A stretch of DNA of 64,000 nt, from positions 24,620 through 88,619 of the forward strand of contig NZ_CP054213.1 of the NCBI RefSeq assembly GCF_013285385.1, written 5' to 3'. Below, piece by piece: positions 49,329 to 57,513 of this stretch. Position 1 is the stretch's first letter. Each line of letters opens with the position of its first letter. Below the pieces are notes generated by a model that did not search any database, was not told the origin of the DNA, and saw only the letters and a program-made list of their open reading frames with translations. The position numbers and the translations under genes are program-made. The stretch is from Paramixta manurensis (lineage in GTDB: Bacteria; Pseudomonadota; Gammaproteobacteria; Enterobacterales; Enterobacteriaceae).

Positions 49329-49817
49329 CTACGCGTTCTCCGGCTTTTTCGACGCGCTGATCGCCGTCTGGTAATCCCGCTTCACTTTTTCAATATCCTT
49401 CATCGTCCTCTGCCAGTGCGCGTCCGCCGCCTGCTGGTATTTTCCGGCCGTGCTTTCGGTCACCGACGGCGCGCTGTCCGGGCTGCGGTTCTCCCGCCCT
49501 TTCCGGCCAAAAATATCCACGATCAGCTTCTGGCTACCCTGGCGGCCAAACAGGTGCGCGCACACTCTTTTTACGACCAGCGGCGTAAAATCCAGGCCGG
49601 ACTCTTCCGCGATGTCGAAAATAAAACAGAGCATCTGATACGTTTTATATCGCTTCACGGCGGCGCTGAGCCGGGCCGCGCGTTGCGGCGCTTCCCAGGC
49701 GTCATTGCTGTATCTGAGCAGCTCCGTCCGGTAATCCTGCTCCAGATCGCCCAGGGTGTAGCTGTGATTCCGGTAGAAATTATCCCGTGCCTGATCCAGC
49801 GGTGATCCCCCGTCCAT
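49329..49817 (-). CDS. Unknown protein flanked by palindromes
   Basis: From the ATG at 49817 (MDGGSPLDQARDNFYRNHSYTLGDLEQDYRTELLRY), 162 residues. It looks mainly helical, with basic patches (AARLSAAVKRYKTYQ; VKRVCAHLFGRQGSQKLIVDIFGRKGRENR) and a coiled tail. Family not recognised. AGGGGGCAGG lies just before the ATG. The 32-base palindrome ends about 20 bases before the ribosome site, where an operator would be, so an autoregulated DNA-binding protein is a reasonable guess. Longer in-frame versions run through the palindrome and are unlikely. Confidence 0.55.
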   Translation of the reverse strand: MDGGSPLDQARDNFYRNHSYTLGDLEQDYRTELLRYSNDAWEAPQRAARLSAAVKRYKTYQMLCFIFDIAEESGLDFTPLVVKRVCAHLFGRQGSQKLIVDIFGRKGRENRSPDSAPSVTESTAGKYQQAADAHWQRTMKDIEKVKRDYQTAISASKKPENA

Positions 49818-49836
49818 CCTGCCCCCTTCGCCTGTA

Positions 49837-49868
49837 TTAATGCTAGTGTATGCATACATTAGCATTAA
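49837..49868. promoter_or_regulatory. 32-bp palindrome upstream of the 162-residue gene, candidate operator
   Basis: TTAATGCTA ... TAGCATTAA, centred on TGTATGCATACA, with a single mismatched pair over 32 bases. It stands about 20-50 bases before the start codon. Its core recurs after the stop codon of the same gene. Confidence 0.75.
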
Positions 49869-50061
49869 TCTGTCAGGATAACCAGCGCCGTGTCTCCCGT
49901 CATGCACCGGTGGCGCGGGGGACGGGTGCCGCAGGCAGCCGGACCACCACGCCACCGCCGCCGGAGGCGGCCGGGTTTTTCGCGCGCGCACCGGCGGCTC
50001 ACCGGGCAGGCCCGGCAGCGGAAACGGGAAAGTCAGGGGGCGGACCTGCCGCCCCGCCGGG

Positions 50062-50484
50062 TCAGTTGAGCGCGGCGTATATCGCGGCGCGTTCCGGGTG
50101 CGCTTCTGCGAAATGCCAGAGCTGGGCATCACGCAGCAGGTAAAGGCGGGTCAGCGCGGCGTTGTCGCAGTCGTGATGGGTGCGGCAGCGGCGGTTGATG
50201 GTCAGCAGGGTGATAATAATTCCCGCCGCCTCGGCGCCGACCGTGTCGTCAAAGCCGGTTTCAGGGTTGACCAGGCGAACCGGGCCGCAGTCGGGCATCA
50301 TGTAGCCGCCGCCCTCCGGCAGGCGAATGAAGTGCCATCTGCCGCCTTCATACGCCGGCAGATGGTTTCTGGCCATCTGATAAACGAACAGTTCGGCCAG
50401 CAGGTAATCGTTATCGAACAGGTACGGCAGAAAGGACAGACGATCGGACTCTTCCACGTTCAGGACAGTGCTTGCATGGTGCAT
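50062..50484 (-). CDS. ArdB/KlcA-type antirestriction protein
   Basis: From the ATG at 50484 (MHHASTVLNVEESDRLSFLPYLF), 140 residues. Signature parts include NDYLLAELFVYQMARNHLPAYEGGRWHFIRLPEGGGYMMPD and MSADAAGI-type EAAGIIITLLTINRRC, ending AAIYAALN. ArdB proteins relieve type I restriction without mimicking DNA. It is well placed in the leading region to protect the new plasmid. The upstream in-frame extension lies in a hairpin-rich island and is rejected. Confidence 0.92.
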   Translation of the reverse strand: MHHASTVLNVEESDRLSFLPYLFDNDYLLAELFVYQMARNHLPAYEGGRWHFIRLPEGGGYMMPDCGPVRLVNPETGFDDTVGAEAAGIIITLLTINRRCRTHHDCDNAALTRLYLLRDAQLWHFAEAHPERAAIYAALN

Positions 50485-50886
50485 GGTAAACCTCCGCAGT
50501 TTCAGGGAACGCAACACCGGGTGGTGCCGTGACGATACGCCAGCCCGGCGAAAAGCGGAGAGTGCAGGGGCGCCACCGGAAGCCGCAGCGCAGAAAAAGG
50601 CGGCGCGGTCTGGACGGTTTTGCGGCGAAACCTGAGCCGGAAAACAACGGGAAGAACGCAGAGCAGCATTAAAAAACTGCGACCGGGTGAGGATGGCGGC
50701 GCAGCGAACCCTTGCAATCGCAGCGGCCGGGCTACAGTAGCGGCACGGCAACGCCCGTCACCGGCACGGTGCCGGCAGAGTACGTATTCCGGTCCGGTCG
50801 CGTCCGGTACGGGCGGGGCCGGCATCAGCGCGGAGCGGCGCGACATCCTTATCGTCCGTTATGAGGGGCCGGGGCCCCTCTTCCAT
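50485..50886 (-). promoter_or_regulatory. Gene-free island upstream of ardB, repeat family member E
   Basis: 402 bases with no credible gene. The part 50540-50790 shares pieces with modules R and C: AAGCCGCAGCGCA, GGGTGAGGATGGCGGCG followed by GCGAACCCTTG, and CCGGGCTAC. Stems such as CACCGGCACGGTGCCGG near 50759 are strong. It precedes an early gene like the other islands. Confidence 0.55.
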
Positions 50887-51714
50887 TCATCGCGCCCGGA
50901 TGAAGGTGCGGTGCGCGTTAAGCGTGCTCCGGATTTCCGTTCTGGCGAGGGTCATAACGTCGTCCACCACGTCCCGGTCAAGCCAGCGCCGCGCCGGCTC
51001 GTCCGGACGCCGTAAAACGGGGAGCGTGTCGCCGTGGGCAAGCTGCATCCGCCACACCTCGCTCACCAGCGTTAGCCGGACGGCGCAATAGCGCGCGTTG
51101 TCATCCAGAATGGCGGCGAGCACGCGCCGGATCTCTTCCGGCTGCGAATCGCCGTCAAGCCAGTACACGCCCGCCGTCTCCTGCGCATACAGCGTAAAAT
51201 TACGTGTCCGGCGCAGGGGGACCGGCGTTGCGGGCGCCGGCGTCATGGCGGCGCGCAGACGCCGCGCCTCCGCCTCTGCCTGAAGGCAGACCATCCGGAC
51301 GGACCGGTGTATCACGTCCGTTACCACTTCCCGTTCCGTGCCGGTCAGCCATTCGAACCAGAACGGCATCACAATTACCGTGCTGTCTCCGGGTGCGGGC
51401 GGCACCAGGGCATAAGCATGGGCGCGGGGATCGCAGTACAGGACCATTTCGGCCCCCGTTCCCGCCAGCGCGTTAACCGCGCCGTCAAGCGTCCGGCGCT
51501 GCGCCGGGGAAAGGTCCGCGCCCGGTGCGAGGCGGGCCAGCAACGCGATCAGTTCGCCGGCATCCAGGCGCACGCAGACGGTGACCTGGTCGCGGCCCGG
51601 CGTGCGCACCGGCTCCGTATGGATAACGCCGGTCTGTGAGGGCCAGCCGCACGCGGTCAGCAGGTCAAGCGTGCGGCGGCAAATCAGGGCGGTAAGGGCG
51701 GTACTGTTACTCAT
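50887..51714 (-). CDS. Unknown leading-region protein (275 residues)
   Basis: From the ATG at 51714 (MSNSTALTALICRRTLDLLTACGWPS). A soluble protein with a first domain of about 150 residues (VCVRLDAGELIALLARLAPGADLSPAQ, VIVMPFWFEWLTGTEREVV) and a second from about 165 (RRTRNFTLYAQETAGVYWLDGDSQPEEIRRVLAAIL). Family not recognised. It is rich in Arg and Ala like its high-GC neighbours. An ATG ten codons earlier is an alternative start. Confidence 0.5.
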   Translation of the reverse strand: MSNSTALTALICRRTLDLLTACGWPSQTGVIHTEPVRTPGRDQVTVCVRLDAGELIALLARLAPGADLSPAQRRTLDGAVNALAGTGAEMVLYCDPRAHAYALVPPAPGDSTVIVMPFWFEWLTGTEREVVTDVIHRSVRMVCLQAEAEARRLRAAMTPAPATPVPLRRTRNFTLYAQETAGVYWLDGDSQPEEIRRVLAAILDDNARYCAVRLTLVSEVWRMQLAHGDTLPVLRRPDEPARRWLDRDVVDDVMTLARTEIRSTLNAHRTFIRAR

Positions 51715-51766
51715 CGGTTTTACTCTCATAAAAAGGGGACTCACGCCGCCGTGGCGGCGCGGTTAA

Positions 51767-52057
51767 TCAGGCTTTTAACAGGCCGGGACGGCGCCCGGGG
51801 CATCCCGCGCCCCCTGCCTCCCGGATACCTGCCAGCAGGTCCCGCACCGTGGCGACCGACACGCCTTCCGCCTGGTGGTCGTCCATCGTGATGGCGCCAA
51901 TCTCAGCCAGCACGCGCTCCGCTTCGTCCTCCGTGATGGCGGACGCTTCCGCCAGCGCGCTTACGCTGTCCGCGGTCCAGACCAGAATGGCCAGCGGCTC
52001 GGCGGCGGCAAACATGCGTTTCAGTTCGCGGGTCAGTTCTTTTCGGGTTCCGTACAT
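51767..52057 (-). CDS. DUF1380 family protein
   Basis: 96 residues: MYGTRKELTRELKRMFAAAEPLAILVWTADSVSALAEASAITEDEAERVLAEIGAI, then GVSVATVRDLLAG. The opening MYGT and the VWTADSV pattern fit the small DUF1380 family found in F-like leading regions. Function unknown. The last ten residues (GCPGRRPGLLKA) look unlike the family and may be a local change. Confidence 0.75.
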   Translation of the reverse strand: MYGTRKELTRELKRMFAAAEPLAILVWTADSVSALAEASAITEDEAERVLAEIGAITMDDHQAEGVSVATVRDLLAGIREAGGAGCPGRRPGLLKA

Positions 52058-52110
52058 GGTTTTTGCTCCGTATCAGGTGTTGACGGCCGGGGTTCACCCG
52101 GCCGGTGCGG

Positions 52111-52332
52111 TCAGTCTTTAAAGCAGTCGTCCAGCGCCAGCACCTGCCGATACGCCTCCACAAACAGGGCGTTAATGCGGCAAAAGGTTTGCCGTGCCAG
52201 CCGTTCTGTGAGCGATTCCGCGTCATAGCGGTACTGCGATTCAAGGCGGTTCAGTTCGGTACGCAGGTCGCACATGCCGTTTGCCAGCGCCGCCACGTCG
52301 GCGCGCAGCGTTTCGTGTCCGGAATAGTTCAT
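52111..52332 (-). CDS. Small helical protein coupled to the DNA methylase
   Basis: From the ATG at 52332, 73 residues: MNYSGHETLRADVAALANGMCDLRTELNRLESQYRYDAESLTERLARQTF, then an acidic end. Probably a helical hairpin. Its ATG overlaps the stop of the methylase gene (TAATG), so it is translated with it. Family not recognised. Confidence 0.55.
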   Translation of the reverse strand: MNYSGHETLRADVAALANGMCDLRTELNRLESQYRYDAESLTERLARQTFCRINALFVEAYRQVLALDDCFKD

Positions 52333-53012
52333 TACGCGGCCTCCGGCAGAAAGTCGTCGTTCGCGGCCGGGCGCTGCATGGCGCGGCGAAGCATCGCCAG
52401 GCGCTGCGTGCCGGCGGCGTGATACTGCGGCAGCATCTCGATGCCGATATACCGGCGTCCTGCCCGGGCGGCGGCGACGCACGTCGACGCGGAGCCGGCG
52501 AACGGGTCGAGCACGATGGCGCCGGGCGCCGTGAAGGACTCAATCAGCGGTTGCAGGCTGCCGACCGGCTTTTCGGTCGGGTGATGCCGGTTGCCGGTGT
52601 ATTTCCAGGGCAGCACGTCCGGCAGCGGCTTAAGCGGCGTCTGCGGGCGCCCTTTTGCCAGCAGATACGCGCACTCATGCGTGTAGCCGACAAAGGTGGC
52701 TTTTGATGCGTAGGTTTTGGCGAAAACGAGGTGGCCGACAATCCGGAAACCGGCGGCCTTCCACGCCTCCGCAAAGCGGTCAACGCGGTTCCAGCCGTAA
52801 AAACTCACCATCAGCGCATCCTTTTTCAGCACGCGGTACATCTGATTGCAGGCGGGCTGGAGCCACTCGTCGGTGGTGTCGCCGGCGATGGTGCGCCCGG
52901 AACGGTCGCGAAAGCCGACGAGGTACGGCGGATCGGTCAGGATGAAATCAATGGCCTGAGACGGGAAACCGGCCATCACCTGCACGGAATCGCCCAGAAT
53001 AAAACGTGACAT
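52332..53012 (-). CDS. Site-specific DNA methyltransferase
   Basis: From the ATG at 53012 (MSRFILGDSVQVMAGFPSQAIDFILTDPPYLVGF), 226 residues, the size of the F leading-region methylase. The catalytic DPPY is near 26-29, and the SAM-binding motif LDPFAGSASTCVAA is near 180, so it is the beta class with the motif order reversed. It should methylate adenine (or N4-cytosine) and may protect incoming DNA. No partner nuclease is present, so it is an orphan methylase. Confidence 0.92.
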   Translation of the reverse strand: MSRFILGDSVQVMAGFPSQAIDFILTDPPYLVGFRDRSGRTIAGDTTDEWLQPACNQMYRVLKKDALMVSFYGWNRVDRFAEAWKAAGFRIVGHLVFAKTYASKATFVGYTHECAYLLAKGRPQTPLKPLPDVLPWKYTGNRHHPTEKPVGSLQPLIESFTAPGAIVLDPFAGSASTCVAAARAGRRYIGIEMLPQYHAAGTQRLAMLRRAMQRPAANDDFLPEAA

Positions 53013-53061
53013 AACGCTACTCCTTTCTGTAAGAGGGCACCGGATATGGCGCCGTGGCCTC

Positions 53062-53275
53062 CACACAGACGGGCGAACAGCCGGGCAGGCAGGGGCGAAC
53101 GCGCAAGCCGCACGCGCCGCCGGGGCGGACTGAATGTTCCGCGCACGGCGGGGAACGGGTGAGCAGGACGGCGACAGCTTCCCTTGCCTGAACGGCCGCC
53201 CGGCTACCGTGAGGACACGGCGCCCCCACTACCCCGCCGGATGGCGGCATGAATGAGGAGCGCAGCGACTGCCTT
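53062..53275 (-). repeat. Leading-region island C1 upstream of the DNA methylase
   Basis: About 210 gene-free bases within 53013-53320. It shares with C2 (54.9 kb) the runs CCGCACGCGCCGCCGG, GCGGACTGAATGT, CCGCGCACGG and CCCGGCTACCGTGA in the same order. It also resembles the interior of modules R (CGCAAGCCGCA, GAACGGGTGAG). It precedes a minus-strand early gene. Confidence 0.7.
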
Positions 53276-53320
53276 TTTAACGTCCGGCTGACCGGAGGCC
53301 GTCACCGGCCTCCGCGTTAT

Positions 53321-53662
53321 TCAGGCGCGGTATGCGTCCTCCCAGGCGGTGCCGCCCGCATCCCGGATAACCGGCGCGTGGCGGGTACCCTCTACCGTCC
53401 ATGCCTCCAGAAAATTCAGCCCGTTCAGGTCAGCCGCTTCCCGCTCGCTCAGCAGCGTGATGCGGTTAAGCCAGACGGTTCCCTGTGGCCATCGCCAGTA
53501 GCAGCCCTGCGTATCCGGCGGGCCGCCGTCCGGCCACCAGGTTGCCCCCATGCGGTCGCACGCCGCTTCAGCCAGCGTAAACGCCTCTCCGGGCAGCAGC
53601 AGGTGCACGTCCGCATCGCGCCCGGCGCGATCTGTCTGAAAGGAAATCAGCCAGCTGTTCAT
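53321..53662 (-). CDS. Unknown leading-region protein (113 residues)
   Basis: MNSWLISFQTDRAGRDADVHLLLPGEAFTLAEAACDRMGATWWPDGGPP and a second half with WRWPQGTVWLNRITLLSEREAADLNGL. Looks like a small soluble alpha/beta protein. Its ATG overlaps the stop of the 83-residue gene (ATGA). Family not recognised. Confidence 0.55.
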   Translation of the reverse strand: MNSWLISFQTDRAGRDADVHLLLPGEAFTLAEAACDRMGATWWPDGGPPDTQGCYWRWPQGTVWLNRITLLSEREAADLNGLNFLEAWTVEGTRHAPVIRDAGGTAWEDAYRA

Positions 53663-53910
53663 GCGTCAGTCTCCCTCTGTGCCAGTATTGTCTCCGCGCA
53701 GTCGCACAGAAAAGACCAGCTGAGGCTGCTTTCCGCATCCAGCGTCCGGTCGGCCAGCGCAATCGTGGCGATCACTTCATCAGGCGTCAGATCCGGGTTA
53801 ATGTCCTCAAAATCATCGGCCACCCAGATATGACCCACGCAGGGCGTAGCCGGGTCAAAACGCGCCAGGCTGCGGATCAGCCCGGCGATGGTCAGTTGCG
53901 TGTTGTTCAT
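53659..53910 (-). CDS. Unknown leading-region protein (83 residues)
   Basis: MNNTQLTIAGLIRSLARFDPATPCVGHIWVADDFEDINPDLTPDEVIATIALADRTLDAESSLSW, acidic. The pattern (short N-terminal helix, strand, then TPDEVIATI helix) suggests a small domain like others in F leading regions, but I cannot name it. It is coupled by overlap to the 113-residue gene. Confidence 0.55.
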   Translation of the reverse strand: MNNTQLTIAGLIRSLARFDPATPCVGHIWVADDFEDINPDLTPDEVIATIALADRTLDAESSLSWSFLCDCAETILAQRETDA

Positions 53911-53946
53911 GGTTTGTCCGGCGGGATACCCCGCCGCCTCCGTTGT

Positions 53947-54870
53947 TCAGCCGCCAAAATGCGCCACGTTGTTCATGATCCAGTCCGGCCCTGCCACCTC
54001 ACAGCCCCCGTCTTCATCCTCCTCACCCCACTCCAGCTCCGCGCTTTGCACCAGCGTCCGGTCGCCGCCTTCATACGTCGCGCGACCGCAGAAGCTGCCG
54101 CCCGCTTCGGCGTACCAGTGTTCGATGCTGACACCGTAGCGGCTGCTCATCGCGCTCAGCACGGCTTCGGCGGGCGGCGACCAGGGCGTGTCAAAATCCA
54201 CTGTCACCGACACCGCGTCCTGAAACGCGATATCCACAAACGCCTGTGGCCATTTGACGCCGTAATGGCTGACGTACCAGCTGTACCCTGACGGCACGCC
54301 GTCCAGCAGGCCGCCGTTGAAGCCGTTAATTTCGACATCGAGGCGCGTCGGGAGCAGCAGTTGCATGTCCAGCAGGGGTGCCCGCCGGGTGTATCCTTCG
54401 CCCCGGCAGAGCCGGTTCCAGCTCTCCTCCGTCCCGTTGATGCAGAATGCGCCAGACCAGTCGTGGCGCTTTTGCTCCCACAGCGCGCGGATGTATTCCT
54501 GCTGCACGCCCGTCAGGGTGTCCCACGTGCGTCCGCTGATACCGCTGGCCAGCCACAGCTCATGCAGCGTGGCGCACGCCGCTTCCGTGAGTGCCGTCTG
54601 GTCGTTAAGCAGCTGCAGCCACTGCGTAAACGCGCGGTTTTGCGGCGTGTCATCCCCCGGCCCCTCTCCGGTCAGTGCCGGGTACGGGGCATAGCCTGTT
54701 GCGCTGACGGGGCGCAGCAGCCCCGCGCAGCCGGCCATCAACAACTGGATCCCCTCCGCCTCCGCCCGCGCATACGCCGGATACCCTTCATCGTTCAGCA
54801 GCTGCTTCACGCGCGCTATTTCGTTTTCCTGACCGCGTATCAGCAGCCGGTTCGCACACCAGTTCGGCAT
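53947..54870 (-). CDS. DUF1281/YubB-like protein
   Basis: From the ATG at 54870, 307 residues. It opens MPNWCANRLLIRG and has the C-terminal ferredoxin-like domain (DFDTPWSPPAEAVLSAMSSRYGVSIEHWYAEAGGSFCGRATYEGG), the family signature. Common in conjugative leading regions; function unknown. Island C2 lies just upstream. Confidence 0.88.
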   Translation of the reverse strand: MPNWCANRLLIRGQENEIARVKQLLNDEGYPAYARAEAEGIQLLMAGCAGLLRPVSATGYAPYPALTGEGPGDDTPQNRAFTQWLQLLNDQTALTEAACATLHELWLASGISGRTWDTLTGVQQEYIRALWEQKRHDWSGAFCINGTEESWNRLCRGEGYTRRAPLLDMQLLLPTRLDVEINGFNGGLLDGVPSGYSWYVSHYGVKWPQAFVDIAFQDAVSVTVDFDTPWSPPAEAVLSAMSSRYGVSIEHWYAEAGGSFCGRATYEGGDRTLVQSAELEWGEEDEDGGCEVAGPDWIMNNVAHFGG

Positions 54871-55271
54871 GTTCGTCTCCTCAGTTGATGGTTGCACGGC
54901 GTCCTGCGCCGTGCCGACACAACAGACGGGCGTAAAGCAAAGCAGGCCAGGGATTCAGCGCAGGCCGCACGCGCCGCCGGAGCGGACTGAATGTCCCGCG
55001 CACGGTGGGGAACGGGCGAGCATGAACCCTTGACGGCGAAGCGGCCCGGCTACCGTGAAGGCACGGCGCAGCAAAACGGGCGGAGGCTTCTTCCACCGGG
55101 TGGAAACGGGAGATGGCGGGTTTTATGGCGCCGGGCGGAGCAATGGCGCCGGTCAGATGAGGAGCAACGCGACATCGCTTTAGCGTGAACGCGCGGGCTT
55201 ATTCCGGCCGGACTTTCACCCGGACGAAAACAGGCGACTATCCTTACAGTAATCACCGGAGGAGACAGACC
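54871..55271 (-). promoter_or_regulatory. Gene-free island upstream of the DUF1281 gene, repeat C2 (54916-55180)
   Basis: 401 bases between divergent genes. C2 matches C1 in several blocks (see the C1 entry) with diverged stretches between. The right part, near 55230-55270, must also hold the promoter of the plus-strand YedK-like gene; GGAGGAG precedes its ATG. Confidence 0.65.
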
Positions 55272-55943
55272 ATGTGCGGACGGTTTACCCAGTACGGCAC
55301 GCGTGAAGATTATCTGTCATACATTCATGCAGACCCGGCTCAGCGGGACATCCCTTACGATCCGGAACCGGTCAGCCGGTACAATGTGGCGCCCGGGACA
55401 AAGGTGCTGATACTGAGCGAACGTAACCGGCGTCTGCACCTCGATGCCGTTCACTGGGGATACGCCCCGCCGTGGTGGCATAAACCCCCGCTCATCAATG
55501 CAAGAGTTGAAACGGCCGCGTCAGGGAAGATGTTCCGGGCACTGTGGCAACACGGTCGCGCGATAGTCTTTGCGGATGGCTGGTATGAATGGAAACGTGA
55601 GGGGAATGGCAAACAGCCCTTTTTTATACACCGCCAGGATGGCCAGCCGCTTTGTATGGCGGCAATCGGCAGCACGCCATTTGAGCGGGACGACGAAAAC
55701 GGGGGCTTTGTTGTGGTGACGGCACCTGCCGGTCAGGGGCTGATCGATATCCACGACCGTCGCCCGCTGGTGCTGCCCCCGGCGGCCGCGCTTACCTGGC
55801 TGCGGCAGGATACCCCGGCGGATCAGGCTGAAGAGATTGCGAAACGGGAAAGCGTTCCCGCGGAATGCTTTCGCTGGCATCCGGTCAGCCGGGCGGTGGG
55901 CAACGTTAAAAACCAGGGTGAAGATCTTATCCGGCCGCTCTGA
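55272..55943 (+). CDS. SOS response-associated peptidase, YedK/HMCES type
   Basis: From the ATG at 55272 (MCGRFTQYGT), 223 residues. Cys2, exposed after Met removal, forms a stable crosslink with abasic sites in single-stranded DNA. The conserved LINARVETAA, FADGWYEWKR and DIHDRRPLVL motifs hold the catalytic Asn, Glu and His. It protects single-stranded gaps, which fits plasmid entry and the nearby umuDC pair. It is on the plus strand, opposite to its left-hand neighbours. GGAGGAG is 8-9 bases before the ATG. An in-frame start at 55185 would destroy the Cys2 mechanism and is rejected. Confidence 0.93.
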   Translation: MCGRFTQYGTREDYLSYIHADPAQRDIPYDPEPVSRYNVAPGTKVLILSERNRRLHLDAVHWGYAPPWWHKPPLINARVETAASGKMFRALWQHGRAIVFADGWYEWKREGNGKQPFFIHRQDGQPLCMAAIGSTPFERDDENGGFVVVTAPAGQGLIDIHDRRPLVLPPAAALTWLRQDTPADQAEEIAKRESVPAECFRWHPVSRAVGNVKNQGEDLIRPL

Positions 55944-55962
55944 TTCTGGCCGCCGCCCGCAC

Positions 55963-56403
55963 TCAGAAGCTGTCGAAATATTTTTCGACGTCTTCCGGGT
56001 CGTGTTCCGGACTGATTAAGGCGGCTTCGACAGAAGAAAGCAGGTTGCCGGAGGCGCTGTCAGTTTTATCCCGGAAACTAAGCCGGCCGTCACTGTCCAT
56101 GACCAGGTTTAACAGGACGTGGTTAACATAGAAACGAAATGCCGCGGAGGAGTGACTGGCGACCAGGCGGCCGTCTTCCGAATAAGAGTCATGCCACACT
56201 GCCAGCCGGTACTGCGTCTCAAGCTTTTCCGACACATCAACACACTCTCCTCCCTGATATTCTTCCTCTTCATAGTTAACGGCGGGATGATTTGCTGCAT
56301 CCCACGCCAGCAGGCGGGCGCCACGTTCGGTGGCGTCCAGGCAACCCAGGATACGGATTGTTTCGCTATCGCCGTGTTGATATCTGATGATAATGGCTTT
56401 CAT
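55963..56403 (-). CDS. Unknown acidic protein (146 residues)
   Basis: MKAIIIRYQHGDSETIRILGCLDATERGARLLAWDAANHPAVN, then EEEEYQGGECVDVSEKLETQYRLAVWHDSYSEDGRLVAS. Acidic overall, with the tail DPEDVEKYFDSF. Family not recognised. A net-acidic small protein in an anti-defence region could be a DNA mimic, but nothing specific supports that. Confidence 0.55.
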   Translation of the reverse strand: MKAIIIRYQHGDSETIRILGCLDATERGARLLAWDAANHPAVNYEEEEYQGGECVDVSEKLETQYRLAVWHDSYSEDGRLVASHSSAAFRFYVNHVLLNLVMDSDGRLSFRDKTDSASGNLLSSVEAALISPEHDPEDVEKYFDSF

Positions 56404-56423
56404 GACATGCTCCCTTCATACGT

Positions 56424-57269
56424 TTAGTCATCCTTTCCGGCGCCGCCGGCCGCCTGTATTTTCCGGCCTGTCGCAGGTATGTTTATAGCGCGCTCACTGT
56501 CTGTCGCGGGCAGCGAGCGCTTTGAGCTCCAGAGGTGGTTACCGTAGACAATCCAGCCCTCTTTACACCAGAGACTGACTTTACTGTCCGCGACCCCCAT
56601 GGCCTGCGCGAACTCGCGCTGGCTTGCGTAATGTTTATCGATATACGTTTTTAAATCTGTGGTTTCTGTTTCAAACTGCTTAACGAAATGGTCTTTCTGC
56701 CCCAGCTTTTTGAGTTCACGCATCGTAACCACGATCAGCTCTCCGGCAATCTCTGCGGTGACAAGCCCGCCCGGTCCGTTATGATCGGCGTTCTCATCTT
56801 CCAGCATGGCGACCGCTTTCTCACTGGCACGGTACGTCACCCCCTCTTCTTCGTGAGAAGGTTTAGCAATCCATTCCGCTATCAGCCCGAACGCGATGCG
56901 CCGCCCGGAGATTTTAATGCCGGATTTCGCTGCTTCAGCACGGACAGGATCGCCGGCCAGCTCAGCCGCCTCCTGTTCAGCAAATAACGCCGCCATTTTT
57001 TCACCGTAGACGGCAATGAGGATATCTTTTGCGGTGCGACCGCTGAGCATGGATACGGCCAGCGCCGCCTTCTGCTTTGCGGTTGGCTTGCTGTATCCCG
57101 TCATGCCACTGATGGTACGACAAATATCCGCCGCCTTGCTGTCACCGTTACTGGCGGCAAAGGCAAGCATTTCAGGCTCCGTTGCCCAGTTTTTAATAAA
57201 TTCGAAGTCACCGTTCCCGGAGCGTTTGCGGAATTCGTTCAGCGAATCCAGGGCGAATTCATAATGCAT
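56424..57269 (-). CDS. Unknown protein with C-terminal helix-turn-helix-like segment
   Basis: 281 residues. The central part is helical (TAKQKAALAVSMLSGRTAKDILIAVYGEKMAALFAEQEAAELAGDP). Near 215-240, YASQREFAQAMGVADSKVSLWCKEGWIV reads like a Cro/CI-type helix-turn-helix. I cannot name the family. It is directly downstream, on the same strand, of the CRISPR-repeat-like RNA locus, and two 14-base direct repeats lie in its promoter region. It could therefore regulate itself and the RNA, as Aca proteins do for anti-CRISPR loci; this is inference only. Confidence 0.6.
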   Translation of the reverse strand: MHYEFALDSLNEFRKRSGNGDFEFIKNWATEPEMLAFAASNGDSKAADICRTISGMTGYSKPTAKQKAALAVSMLSGRTAKDILIAVYGEKMAALFAEQEAAELAGDPVRAEAAKSGIKISGRRIAFGLIAEWIAKPSHEEEGVTYRASEKAVAMLEDENADHNGPGGLVTAEIAGELIVVTMRELKKLGQKDHFVKQFETETTDLKTYIDKHYASQREFAQAMGVADSKVSLWCKEGWIVYGNHLWSSKRSLPATDSERAINIPATGRKIQAAGGAGKDD

Positions 57270-57310
57270 GGTTTATATCCCGTGTGGTACCTGACTTACC
57301 TTTAGTTTAA

Positions 57311-57366
57311 CGAAAAACGGTAAACAAGCAATTTTTACATCAAAATAATTATCGAAAAACGGTAAA
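57311..57366 (-). promoter_or_regulatory. Pair of 14-bp direct repeats upstream of the HTH gene
   Basis: CGAAAAACGGTAAA occurs exactly at 57311-57324 and 57353-57366, 42 bases apart (about four DNA turns), in an A/T-rich stretch 42-97 bases before the start codon. This fits a binding site for a dimeric regulator, possibly the gene's own product. Confidence 0.7.
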
Positions 57367-57513
57367 TTCCGGAATAAGCCGTGATATACCGGTGAACACT
57401 GGCAGGCTGAGGCAAACGAAGGAATGCGGTGGAAGAGGAGTGAACGACGCGAAAACGGGATGAAGTGCGTACCGCACCTGACGGAAAATGAGCATCATCA
57501 CTGACGTGACTGA

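Noticed and set aside
55963..56403. The acidic 146-residue protein as an Ocr-like DNA-mimic antirestriction protein
   Set aside because: Acidity alone is weak evidence and no ArdA or Ocr pattern was seen, so it is left as unknown.
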